From Bdellovibrio sp. (GTDB lineage Bacteria; Bdellovibrionota; Bdellovibrionia; Bdellovibrionales; Bdellovibrionaceae): a stretch of 39,846 nucleotides of DNA. The position numbers and the translations under genes are program-made. Shown one piece after another: positions 24,893-32,565 of this stretch; position 1 is the first letter of the stretch; each line of letters begins with the position of its first letter. Under the pieces are notes generated by a model. That model worked only from the letters and a program-made list of their open reading frames with translations, was not told where the DNA came from and searched no databases. The stretch lies in the NCBI GenBank assembly GCA_025359945.1, contig JANYDD010000042.1:1-39846 (forward strand), in the 5' to 3' direction.

Positions 24893-25461
24893 TATTTAAC
24901 CCTTTTAAATACCCCTTCAAGATATTCATCAACACGTTGGAAAACATCTTCAGGAAACCTTGGCACCCCCGCGCCTGACCCAGGAAATCCAATCGGTGGA
25001 TGGGCAGGCCAAGGGGAAATATTTGTTTTTCGCTCGTAGTGCCAGTTTTTAAAAATTCTCAAATTTAATTTCGAACTTGAAGAGGCGAAGTTACCAAAAA
25101 CTTCGACCGATCGCCCTTTGATTTCAAGCTGGCAAAGATTCGGCTGAAACGAAAAAGACAAAACCCCAGATTTTTTCTCAACCTGAGCCCACTCGATAGC
25201 CCCCACACTGGTCTGACATTCGGGAAGTAACATCGGCGTTGAAGGATCTGCCGCAAGTTGGCCCCGGTTCAAAGTGTCCACCACCAAAGTGAAAATAAAG
25301 GGTTTTTGTTCGAAAGATCCATTGTAAGTTCCAAGAACCGGTCCGATCTGCTTTTGAACTTCTACGGGCACAACGCCGTCCACAAAATTTATTCGCGAAT
25401 TCCCACAACCAGCCAAAGTTAATAACCCCAAAAAAGACAGCACCAACTGAAATCGTTTCAT
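24892..25461 (-). CDS. Lipoprotein heading the TolC/MacAB operon
   Basis: The 189-residue protein has a good lipobox (LLTLAGCG, Cys19) and a ribosome binding site AAAAGGGGGG before ATG 25461. The mature part is beta-rich with one Cys pair (TPMLLPECQTSVGAIEW and FQPNLCQLEIKG). A Pro/Gly-rich segment (PAHPPIGFPGSGAGVPRF) precedes a helical end. No family recognised. Its stop codon overlaps the inferred start of TolC. It may be an accessory or substrate of the exporter. Confidence 0.7.
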   Translation of the reverse strand: MKRFQLVLSFLGLLTLAGCGNSRINFVDGVVPVEVQKQIGPVLGTYNGSFEQKPFIFTLVVDTLNRGQLAADPSTPMLLPECQTSVGAIEWAQVEKKSGVLSFSFQPNLCQLEIKGRSVEVFGNFASSSSKLNLRIFKNWHYERKTNISPWPAHPPIGFPGSGAGVPRFPEDVFQRVDEYLEGVFKRVK

Positions 25462-25524
25462 AAATCCCCCCTTTTAACCTTTAGATGGATTCATAAACTA
25501 AGTCGCATTGGGATGTCTAGAGTT

Positions 25525-27663
25525 TCAAAGACAGGTTTTTCGGGCTAGCTCAAGCGCCCAATCTTCAACCGAAACAAAGAGAAATTGATTGACCATTTTG
25601 CGAAATTCAGGGTCCTTAGAACGTTGACCTTGAATTTCGCTTAAACAAACATCCTTTCGTTTTTCGGTATTTTTTTGAACGTCCAAGAACTTGGCTTCGG
25701 CGTCTTTCTTGGCTTGAGCCTCAACATTGGCGCTTTGTCGACTAAGATCCGTGAATGAATTGAGCAAATACCCCGATGCTTTTTCAACGGCGTAGCCTTG
25801 AGTCGTAGCGTGCTTGAGAGAAATTTGATAATTTTCAGCGTAAGACTTTACAAGGCCTGGCAACTGGATTTTGGTCTCTTGGTTTAAACAATTCAAAAAA
25901 TCTGATCTGAAGTAATTTTCACCACCCCAGAACGGAGACAGGCTGGGCATCTCGAACGGATCGTCCTGGCCTAAAACTTTTTTCTGACAGCTTTGCCAAA
26001 TCCTAGAAGCCTCAGTCTTTACTCTGCCCTCAAGCCCAGCGAATGTTCGCTCGAAGGATCGATTCAATTCTTGAAACGAATTTTGAAAAGGAAATCGACT
26101 GATGAAGTGATCAATGCTTTGATCTAGTTCACCCGCACTCACTGGTGCCGGCCAAGATTTAGAAAACTCAACTATGTACTGGCGAACCCGTTCTTGGTAA
26201 CAGGTCGACGACCCCTCTTGGAAACAATCCAAGGCCACTGTGGCTGGAGCTATCTGAACAAGGGCCCTTTCATAAAAACTGCTCGAAGGCGTTTCAATCT
26301 GCGAAAGAAATTTTTGACGCAATAAATTTCCGTGGTCCGACCAAATTCTACAAGCATCAACATCCTGAATTTTAATCTTTCGCTGCGAAACCGCAAATGA
26401 CTGAAGTCCTTTTTCAATTAGGCACTGGTTTTGATTTTGATTTTGAGCCTTTTCATTTTGGCATTGGGTCAGTGCCACTGAAGCCTTGGAATTCCAATCT
26501 TGAGAAATAGTTTTTGAGTATTCTTGAACCCAGTCCTCAACAGAAAATCGCCGATGATCATAGATTAGATCTGACACGAATTGAGATTTTTTTGGCACTT
26601 TCTGCAAGGTCAGATCTGGCCTTAGACGAAAGTAGCTGACGGTGTTGGCAAAGTCTTCAGAAGGATCTGGAGAATACTCCGGAAGAATCACATCTTCGGC
26701 GGTGCCGTCCTGTTCGCGACTCCATTGGATCGAAATCTCTTTTGTTACTGGATCCGAAACTTCCATTCGTTTCCAGCCGCCAAGACGCAGCCAAGGATGA
26801 CCAGCGGTCATTATTCTAGAGGCCCCGTTTTGTGCGGTCTCAAAACCATGGGCCAATTCATGAAAAACCGTCAGGAAAAAATTTTGATTTAAAGCATCTA
26901 GCCGAGTCTTCAGACTGATCGCGCTTTCCTCATACACAACAGCCTTCTCAATCAACAAATGCCTTGCACCAAGTTCGCCGTTCAAAGGAATAATCCCAGG
27001 CCCATGAATTTGCGAAATTCTTAAAGGAGGAGGTACAAATTGAAAATACCTCACCGAATTGAGATTCTTCAGCGCCGCTGGAATCATTCCAGCCAACAGA
27101 ACAAGGCGTTCAAGTCCCGCTTTTGGAAACAGAAATGCACGCTTGTTGATCTGGTCGGTTGGAACATTTTCGAAATTTTTCTTCAAGCGGTTATGTGTTG
27201 AGATTCCATATCCGGTTTTGAGAAAAAATAAATAGTGTTGATAGGCCGAATCTTTTCGTTCAGGGCCGTAAATAGAATTCAAAAGGCAAATCAGATCTTG
27301 GCAAACTTCGGGGATTTTGAGGTCCGATTCGAAAAGATCATCGAAACGCTGCAAATAGATCGCTTGCGGCTGGGGAATTTGATCTAGTTTAATTTGCTGC
27401 CGCCAAGTCTCACCCACAAATCGGGCACCCGAGCGAAATTCAGCTTCCGAGGTTTTTATTTCAGCCAACAATCGATCCGACTGCAAAAGATCAACGGCAC
27501 AAACCTCTGACGAAGTATCCCCCAAATTATCGGATTTTTGTGTCTGTGAAAGCGCCAAAGAGTTAGTACCCGTAGCCCAACTGGAAAGATCGTTGGCTTT
27601 AAACTGATTTTGCTGACAAGTTCCGACTGTCGTTAGAACCAACAACCAAAAAAAACTTTTCAT
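25525..27663 (-). CDS. Large exported protein with HExxH...E site, gluzincin-like
   Basis: The 712-residue protein has an N-terminal signal (MKSFFWLLVLTTVGTC; a poor lipobox at Cys16). Residues 265-275 read TVFHELAHGFE (His268, Glu269, His272). About 65 residues later PSEDFANTVSYF supplies a candidate third ligand Glu336, an E-D-F-A pattern common in gluzincin-type exported peptidases. The C-terminal half is helical and Cys-rich. No named family is recognised. ATG 27663 overlaps the preceding lipoprotein gene by four bases, so the two are a pair. It is probably periplasmic or secreted and may act on protein substrates or the cell wall. Confidence 0.6.
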   Translation of the reverse strand: MKSFFWLLVLTTVGTCQQNQFKANDLSSWATGTNSLALSQTQKSDNLGDTSSEVCAVDLLQSDRLLAEIKTSEAEFRSGARFVGETWRQQIKLDQIPQPQAIYLQRFDDLFESDLKIPEVCQDLICLLNSIYGPERKDSAYQHYLFFLKTGYGISTHNRLKKNFENVPTDQINKRAFLFPKAGLERLVLLAGMIPAALKNLNSVRYFQFVPPPLRISQIHGPGIIPLNGELGARHLLIEKAVVYEESAISLKTRLDALNQNFFLTVFHELAHGFETAQNGASRIMTAGHPWLRLGGWKRMEVSDPVTKEISIQWSREQDGTAEDVILPEYSPDPSEDFANTVSYFRLRPDLTLQKVPKKSQFVSDLIYDHRRFSVEDWVQEYSKTISQDWNSKASVALTQCQNEKAQNQNQNQCLIEKGLQSFAVSQRKIKIQDVDACRIWSDHGNLLRQKFLSQIETPSSSFYERALVQIAPATVALDCFQEGSSTCYQERVRQYIVEFSKSWPAPVSAGELDQSIDHFISRFPFQNSFQELNRSFERTFAGLEGRVKTEASRIWQSCQKKVLGQDDPFEMPSLSPFWGGENYFRSDFLNCLNQETKIQLPGLVKSYAENYQISLKHATTQGYAVEKASGYLLNSFTDLSRQSANVEAQAKKDAEAKFLDVQKNTEKRKDVCLSEIQGQRSKDPEFRKMVNQFLFVSVEDWALELARKTCL

Positions 27664-28103
27664 AGTTCGTAAACTCGTTCCACACGATCTGATTTGGGAT
27701 TGTACAAAATTTGAAGATGGCGCGAGGGCAAATTAAATTTTAGCCCGACGTCTGGATCCGCAGTTTGGGTTAAGTAATTTTGGCCCCTCCACAGATGTCG
27801 CCAGTATTGCAATTTAATTTCATCTCCTTTTGGTTCGCGAGAATGTAAAACTACGCTGTCGCCGCGCACTTGAAATTTTTCGTTGTTGGGATAAACCAAA
27901 ATGGCATCTTTGCTTGGCGGCATGAGATCTACAGTTTGCAGTGGCGGACCTTTTTCCTTGATCAAGCCAGCGACACTTAGCGAGTGATCCGGCACAAAAT
28001 CTTGACTAGGATTTGCGCTGCGCGGATCATTTTTCTTTGAACACGCAATCGCAAAACCGCAAACTACAAGGAAAAATTTAAAAGCTTTAAATCCTAACTG
28101 CAT
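27660..28103 (-). CDS. Small lipoprotein paired with the HExxH protein
   Basis: The 147-residue protein has the signal FKFFLVVCGFAIACSKK with lipid Cys21. The mature part is beta-rich with no recognised domain (LQYWRHLWRGQNYLTQTAD, ILYNPKSDRVERVYEL). Its stop overlaps the ATG of the large exported protein, so they are translationally coupled. A chaperone or anchor role for the peptidase is possible but not shown. Confidence 0.6.
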   Translation of the reverse strand: MQLGFKAFKFFLVVCGFAIACSKKNDPRSANPSQDFVPDHSLSVAGLIKEKGPPLQTVDLMPPSKDAILVYPNNEKFQVRGDSVVLHSREPKGDEIKLQYWRHLWRGQNYLTQTADPDVGLKFNLPSRHLQILYNPKSDRVERVYEL

Positions 28104-28152
28104 AAATCTGTTTCGGAATTTAACCCAAATGACAAAAGTCTAGGGAGACCAT

Positions 28153-29256
28153 TTAGGAGGCTATTGTTTTCAGGCCACAAACCATTTTCGAGAAAAAACC
28201 AAAATCAAGCTCAAGCTTTTCAAAGCTCGCGTCGCTCCACATTTTTTCCATGGGATGCATGGTATAATTTTTGTAAAAGGGCTCGTGAAAATCTTTGGGA
28301 AAGCTTTCTAATCCAAAGTCCAAGTGGGGCTTATCCCCCAGTTGCAAAGAATCCACCATTCCGCACCATCCGCCGGGCTTTAGCACTCGCAAAGATTCGC
28401 GTAAAACTTTCTGTCGAACGCCCATCGGCAGCTCATGAAACAAAAAACAACTGAAAACCAAATCAAAAGATTCATTTGAAAACGGCTGATCTGCAGCATC
28501 TGCGCGCAAAAAATTTACTTTTTTGCAGCCTTTTAAATGGTTTTGCACTTTTCTCAAATAAGATTCGCTGATGTCCGTCACTGTCAGTTCAAGTTCAGGA
28601 AAGGTTAACTTTACAAACCTAGACAGCGAACCCGTGCCGGCGCCCAATTCTAAAATTCTTATTTTTTTTAAATCGGGGCGCGAGTTCAGATATTTTTTCA
28701 TCGGCGGCAAAATCAATCTTCGCATGGCGTCCGCTGTGCCAGAAAATAAAATCTCTACCTGATGCTCGTAAAGCTCGGCACTTTCCGCAGACAAATATCC
28801 ATCCGTTTGAAAATGAAAATTCCTTTGAAAGTATTCTGGGTAATCGGCTAAATCACGCCGGGCCTTCGGAGAAAATTCCTGGTTCTTTTTTTGATGACGC
28901 CGGTTTGAAATTTTAATTCCATCCCAAACTATTTTTGGAAATCGAGACAGCGTTCGGTATGCCGATTCCGTTTTTAAAACGGAAATGGGATAAACTCCAT
29001 GCGAAATATTCTCGGAATCCTTTTTCAGCAAAAACACCAGTTCGTCGTAGGAAATGTGTGCCTTGTCTAAAAATTCTTTGTTTCGAATTCGGTTTCTTCC
29101 AGTAAAGAGCAATTCAAAAAGAGGCAAAGCTCTTTGTTGGGCGGTAAAAAAAGTACTTCGCGCCATTTGATATGAAAAGATTAGGCGATTTTGAACCTCT
29201 TTCGGAACCGAATTTTGAAAAAGGGATTGAAAACGATCAGTGGTAGTGTCCGACAT
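28153..29256 (-). CDS. Class I SAM-dependent methyltransferase with N-terminal extension
   Basis: The protein has about 367 residues from ATG 29256. The catalytic Rossmann domain lies at about residues 185-310: motif I ILELGAGTGSLSRF, motif II LTVTDISESYL, RADAADQPFSNESFD, then LVFSCFLFHELP and VLKPGGWCGMVD. The N-terminal 170 residues are helical and not recognised. The overall pattern resembles SAM enzymes acting on small molecules or lipids; the substrate is unknown. No clear ribosome binding site is seen, and a TTG start 13 codons upstream is possible. It follows the unknown protein gene closely on the same strand. Confidence 0.75.
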   Translation of the reverse strand: MSDTTTDRFQSLFQNSVPKEVQNRLIFSYQMARSTFFTAQQRALPLFELLFTGRNRIRNKEFLDKAHISYDELVFLLKKDSENISHGVYPISVLKTESAYRTLSRFPKIVWDGIKISNRRHQKKNQEFSPKARRDLADYPEYFQRNFHFQTDGYLSAESAELYEHQVEILFSGTADAMRRLILPPMKKYLNSRPDLKKIRILELGAGTGSLSRFVKLTFPELELTVTDISESYLRKVQNHLKGCKKVNFLRADAADQPFSNESFDLVFSCFLFHELPMGVRQKVLRESLRVLKPGGWCGMVDSLQLGDKPHLDFGLESFPKDFHEPFYKNYTMHPMEKMWSDASFEKLELDFGFFSKMVCGLKTIAS

Positions 29257-29313
29257 AATTAAAAGGTATCGATCCAAACTGTTTTTGTAAAACAAAACCA
29301 GCGCCAGAAAATC

Positions 29314-30330
29314 TTAAGCCGATTTTTTCCCCAGCTCTGCCTCTGTGATTCGACAATTCAAACTCAGCATTGTGGTTTTATTGTTCTTGGGTCGATGCAA
29401 TTCTCGAAAAAACACTTTGGTGTAACCCTGCTGAAGGCCATAAAGTTCCTCGCGGATCCGATACATCAAACCAGCGGGCGTTCCCAATAACCAGTTCATC
29501 TGCGCTTGATACAGGACTTCCTCTTTTGTTTCGGGATCAAGTTTTTCTTTAAACGCTTTTGGCAAAGACTGCATCAAGCACACACCATTATGACAGTACT
29601 GAAAAAATCGATCCGAGAGCTTTTCAAAAGTTTTTTCAGGCATTTCATTGCGAAGATTTTTAAACTCCGTAAACAACAGCGCATCGTTTAAAATATATTC
29701 AGCTCGCGGAAAATAATCCGTGATCGAATCCACCCGCAAAGATTCGTGACTGGCATCTTTGATCTGAGAATTGTAATCCATCGCCATCAAAGTTCGCAAA
29801 TTGAAAAAAAATGAATGCACGGCCATCGCTTTTTCTAAAAACTGCGAACTCATCTGATAGTTAAAATTAAAAAGCAAAGGCTCGCCAGAATCTTCTTCAA
29901 GCTCCTCATAGCCGTCTAAAATGCCAGCTATTTTATCAAACTGAATTCCCCGATCGGTCAGCAAGCTGCTAAAAGCGCTCTCGAAAAGGCCTTCGAATTT
30001 TGCCAAATTTATTTTTTTCTCAATCATTCCCACGATCGGTTTGTTTCGTTTTTCAATCATGTGATAAATTTCAAAGTGAGGTTCTAAAACTTCCCAAGCA
30101 AAATGCGCAAACGAGTAATTCATTTCAGGTGTAACGAAAGGGCTTTTCAAATTTTGATTCACCAGAATCAGTGACAGGCCCACCAAGGCATCAGTGCGAT
30201 AGGTAAATGGCGTCAGTGGCTGCGCTTTGGAGTAATTTTTTTCGTTCCAAAACTGAAGACTTATTGGCTGTAACAGCGGCCCAGGTTCAGTCGTAATGTC
30301 GTAGCCTAGCCATAAAGTCGATTGATTCAT
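29314..30330 (-). CDS. Unknown cytosolic protein upstream of the methyltransferase
   Basis: The 338-residue protein starts at ATG 30330 (AGGTG upstream); an in-frame start 16 codons earlier lacks support. It has no signal or membrane segment. It is mostly helical, with aromatic-rich patches (FNFNYQMSSQFLEKAM, VHSFFFNLRTLMAMDYN) and one Cys pair (YCHNGVCLMQ). I recognise no family. It is probably cotranscribed with the methyltransferase gene 57 bp downstream, so it could be a substrate-binding or partner protein. Confidence 0.6.
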   Translation of the reverse strand: MNQSTLWLGYDITTEPGPLLQPISLQFWNEKNYSKAQPLTPFTYRTDALVGLSLILVNQNLKSPFVTPEMNYSFAHFAWEVLEPHFEIYHMIEKRNKPIVGMIEKKINLAKFEGLFESAFSSLLTDRGIQFDKIAGILDGYEELEEDSGEPLLFNFNYQMSSQFLEKAMAVHSFFFNLRTLMAMDYNSQIKDASHESLRVDSITDYFPRAEYILNDALLFTEFKNLRNEMPEKTFEKLSDRFFQYCHNGVCLMQSLPKAFKEKLDPETKEEVLYQAQMNWLLGTPAGLMYRIREELYGLQQGYTKVFFRELHRPKNNKTTMLSLNCRITEAELGKKSA

Positions 30331-30488
30331 AAACACCTCGCTGCCCTTTATTTTCCAGCGAACTGAGCTCAGATCCAAGTCCTGAAAGCAAAGCTTGGAC
30401 TCAAACCAAGACTTTGTACTGGGGGTGTTGAGCAGCGGACTTAGGAAAATGAGTTGAAGACCAAGCGTGGTCTGGATATATAAAATTT

Positions 30489-30584
30489 ATGTTTGTAGCA
30501 CTTTGGTTTTTGATGTGTTTGGGCTTTGTGATTTTTGGCATCTGGTTTTCCGTTAAGGCCATCCAACACTCAAAGAAAAAATAG
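30489..30584 (+). CDS. Candidate 31-residue membrane micro-protein
   Basis: ATG 30489 opens MFVALWFLMCLGFVIFGIWF followed by SVKAIQHSKKK-stop. One hydrophobic helix and a positive tail are what a genuine single-pass small protein would show. It stands alone between two minus-strand genes. There is no Shine-Dalgarno sequence, though a TATATA-like box lies just upstream. Confidence 0.35.
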   Translation: MFVALWFLMCLGFVIFGIWFSVKAIQHSKKK

Positions 30585-30691
30585 TCCCCAAGGCTAAACT
30601 CGCGGCGATGGCACAATTGCGTGATACGTTGGCACTGTCACCGTATATCACTTACATATTGCTGCCCTATCTGTGTTCGCTTCGAAGCGAT

Positions 30692-30756
30692 CGAGGCTAA
30701 TGGCAAATATTCACGTTTAAATATTCACATTATTGTCGCCATCGCTGATAGCCTCG
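30692..30756 (-). repeat. Long inverted repeat at the end of the DedA gene
   Basis: CGAGGCTA at 30692-30699 pairs with TAGCCTCG at 30749-30756, and inside it GCCAT pairs with ATGGC. The loop contains TGAATATTT twice. A palindrome TCGCTTCGAAGCGA lies just outside (about 30678-30691). As RNA on the minus strand this folds over the DedA stop codon. There is no T tract, so it may be an mRNA-stabilising or Rho-related structure rather than an intrinsic terminator. The rest of 30331-30729 has no further gene that I can support. Confidence 0.4.
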
Positions 30757-31386
30757 CTTCAGCAACAAAAAAATCAACAGACATGCAAGTAGAGAAAAAA
30801 ACCAAATCTTAAACTCATAAAGCACTTTTAAAATCGAATCACCGTAGTGGTAAATCAAAAGAATCTGTGATGGCACGCTGATCGCAGCTGCAAGACTATC
30901 AACTAAAACAAATTGCCAAGCGGCGAAGTGGCTCATTCCCAAAACGATATGAGCCGGAAAGCGAATCCCGGGAGTAAAGCGAAAGATAAATGCAGCTAAC
31001 ACTCCAAATTTTTTTACAAAGTGATTCACTTTATTCATCAAGGATTCGGAAAAAAGCTTTTTAAATCTTGGATAGGACATGAGCTTGCGACCAAAGATAC
31101 GACCGATCGAAAACACCAAAAAATCGGCAAAGATCACCGAAATTAAAGTCACGATCGCAGCATGATAACCATTGACTACCGGAGCGCCGGTGAAAGGGGG
31201 TGGAAAAAGATCGGGGTTGGCTCCCATATAGGCCAAAACCCCAACGCTGACGATTGTAATTTCTTCTGGCAAGGGCAAACCAAAACCACTGGCCAACATC
31301 ATCAAAAAAACAAAAACATAAACTAAATTGGGTTGGTAGGCGTATTGAGCCAACCACTGAAAAATCGGTTCATGAGCAAAATCCAT
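30730..31386 (-). CDS. DedA-family membrane protein
   Basis: From ATG 31386 the protein has about 218 residues. It has the DedA pattern: an N-terminal helix with SGFGLPLPEE, a central helix VIFADFLVFSIGRIFGRKL, then FVKKFGVLAAFIFRFTPGIR, the family's F-x-R-x-x-P-G-x-R motif. Further helices follow. DedA proteins translocate lipids such as undecaprenyl phosphate or phosphatidylethanolamine. The frame is open 53 codons upstream, but that part is unlike the family and would overlap the divergent pseudouridine synthase gene. Confidence 0.9.
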   Translation of the reverse strand: MDFAHEPIFQWLAQYAYQPNLVYVFVFLMMLASGFGLPLPEEITIVSVGVLAYMGANPDLFPPPFTGAPVVNGYHAAIVTLISVIFADFLVFSIGRIFGRKLMSYPRFKKLFSESLMNKVNHFVKKFGVLAAFIFRFTPGIRFPAHIVLGMSHFAAWQFVLVDSLAAAISVPSQILLIYHYGDSILKVLYEFKIWFFSLLACLLIFLLLKRGYQRWRQ

Positions 31387-31496
31387 CAGCACCCGCAGTC
31401 TTTGAAAATCAACTTGCCAGAATGGCCTAGTGACCCTATTTAACCCACTGCTGAACAAGGGCTCAAGCCCAGTTTCTGATTTGACCCGAGGTCCTG

Positions 31497-32549
31497 TTGA
31501 TAAAAAATTTGATCGCTGAAAACCAAACCCCGACCTTGGGCCCAAAAAACTTAAAATTACAAATACCGACAGGAATCAAAAATCCAAGCGAAAGTACCGG
31601 ACTAAAAGCAGACGTCACTTCGTCTACTTTTCATTTTAAAGTTTCCTCTAAAACGTCGTTACTGGATTTTCTGGAACATCAATTTCCTGAAACAGAACCC
31701 GGGTATCTTCAACAGCTGAATCGATTGGGTTGCTTTTACCTTAACCAAAAGCGCCTGCCCTATGACCCTGAAAAAAATCTGCGACATGTTTTGCTTCAAG
31801 AAAAAGACTACTTAAGAGTGCATTTTCAACCCAGGCGTTTTGACGTTTCGGAAATTGACACCCATTTAGTTTTAGACAACCAACCCGATTTTTTGGTGGT
31901 TTTTAAACCCAGCGGAGTTCCCTGCCACCCCACAGTGGATAATTACCAGGAAAACTTGATCTATCAACTGACACAAAAATTAAATTTAAAAACTCCTCTG
32001 CAGATCACTCACCGCCTAGACACATTGACGTGTGGAATTTTGCTAGTGGCCAAAACCAAAAAAAGCCAAGCCGAAATTAATCTCTTGTTTTCTCAGCGAA
32101 AGGTGGAAAAAAAATACCATTGCCTGGCGGATGGACTTCTCAATCAACCACTTCATCTAAAACACTTTTTTATTGAAAGTCCCAGGGCACCTAAAGAAGT
32201 TTCAACATTTTACATTCCTGGTTCAAAGATTGGTGAACTTAAAATAAAGCCGCTCACCGTCTGCAGCCAAAAAGATCGGCCAATGACCTTTTGTGAGGTC
32301 GAACTTCTAACCGGAAGAACTCATCAGATCCGCGCCCAATTGAAAAAAATAGGTCTGCCCCTATTCGCAGACCCTGTTTACAATCCTAGGAATTCCGACA
32401 GCACAATTATTCCGATAGCTCCATTGGGTCTTTGCGCGTTTGATTTACAATTTCAGTTCTTGGGTCGAAAGTTTAACTACAATTTAAAAAATCACATTCA
32501 ATATAAGAAATGGATTGATTCCCTTGGGTCGCAATTTACACTTGGCTAA
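31497..32549 (+). CDS. RluA-family pseudouridine synthase
   Basis: The 350-residue protein modifies uridines in rRNA or tRNA. An S4-like N-terminal region (about 50-110) is followed by the catalytic domain: FLVVFKPSGVPCHP, then THRLDTLTCGILLVAKTK with catalytic Asp175. VEKKYHCLADG and LLTGRTHQIRAQL complete the family motifs. TTG 31497 is the first start (GAGG upstream). The first 45 residues are not typical, so a later start is possible. The exact target base cannot be told from sequence. Confidence 0.9.
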   Translation: MIKNLIAENQTPTLGPKNLKLQIPTGIKNPSESTGLKADVTSSTFHFKVSSKTSLLDFLEHQFPETEPGYLQQLNRLGCFYLNQKRLPYDPEKNLRHVLLQEKDYLRVHFQPRRFDVSEIDTHLVLDNQPDFLVVFKPSGVPCHPTVDNYQENLIYQLTQKLNLKTPLQITHRLDTLTCGILLVAKTKKSQAEINLLFSQRKVEKKYHCLADGLLNQPLHLKHFFIESPRAPKEVSTFYIPGSKIGELKIKPLTVCSQKDRPMTFCEVELLTGRTHQIRAQLKKIGLPLFADPVYNPRNSDSTIIPIAPLGLCAFDLQFQFLGRKFNYNLKNHIQYKKWIDSLGSQFTLG

Positions 32550-32565
32550 GTGGGAAATCGCAAGT

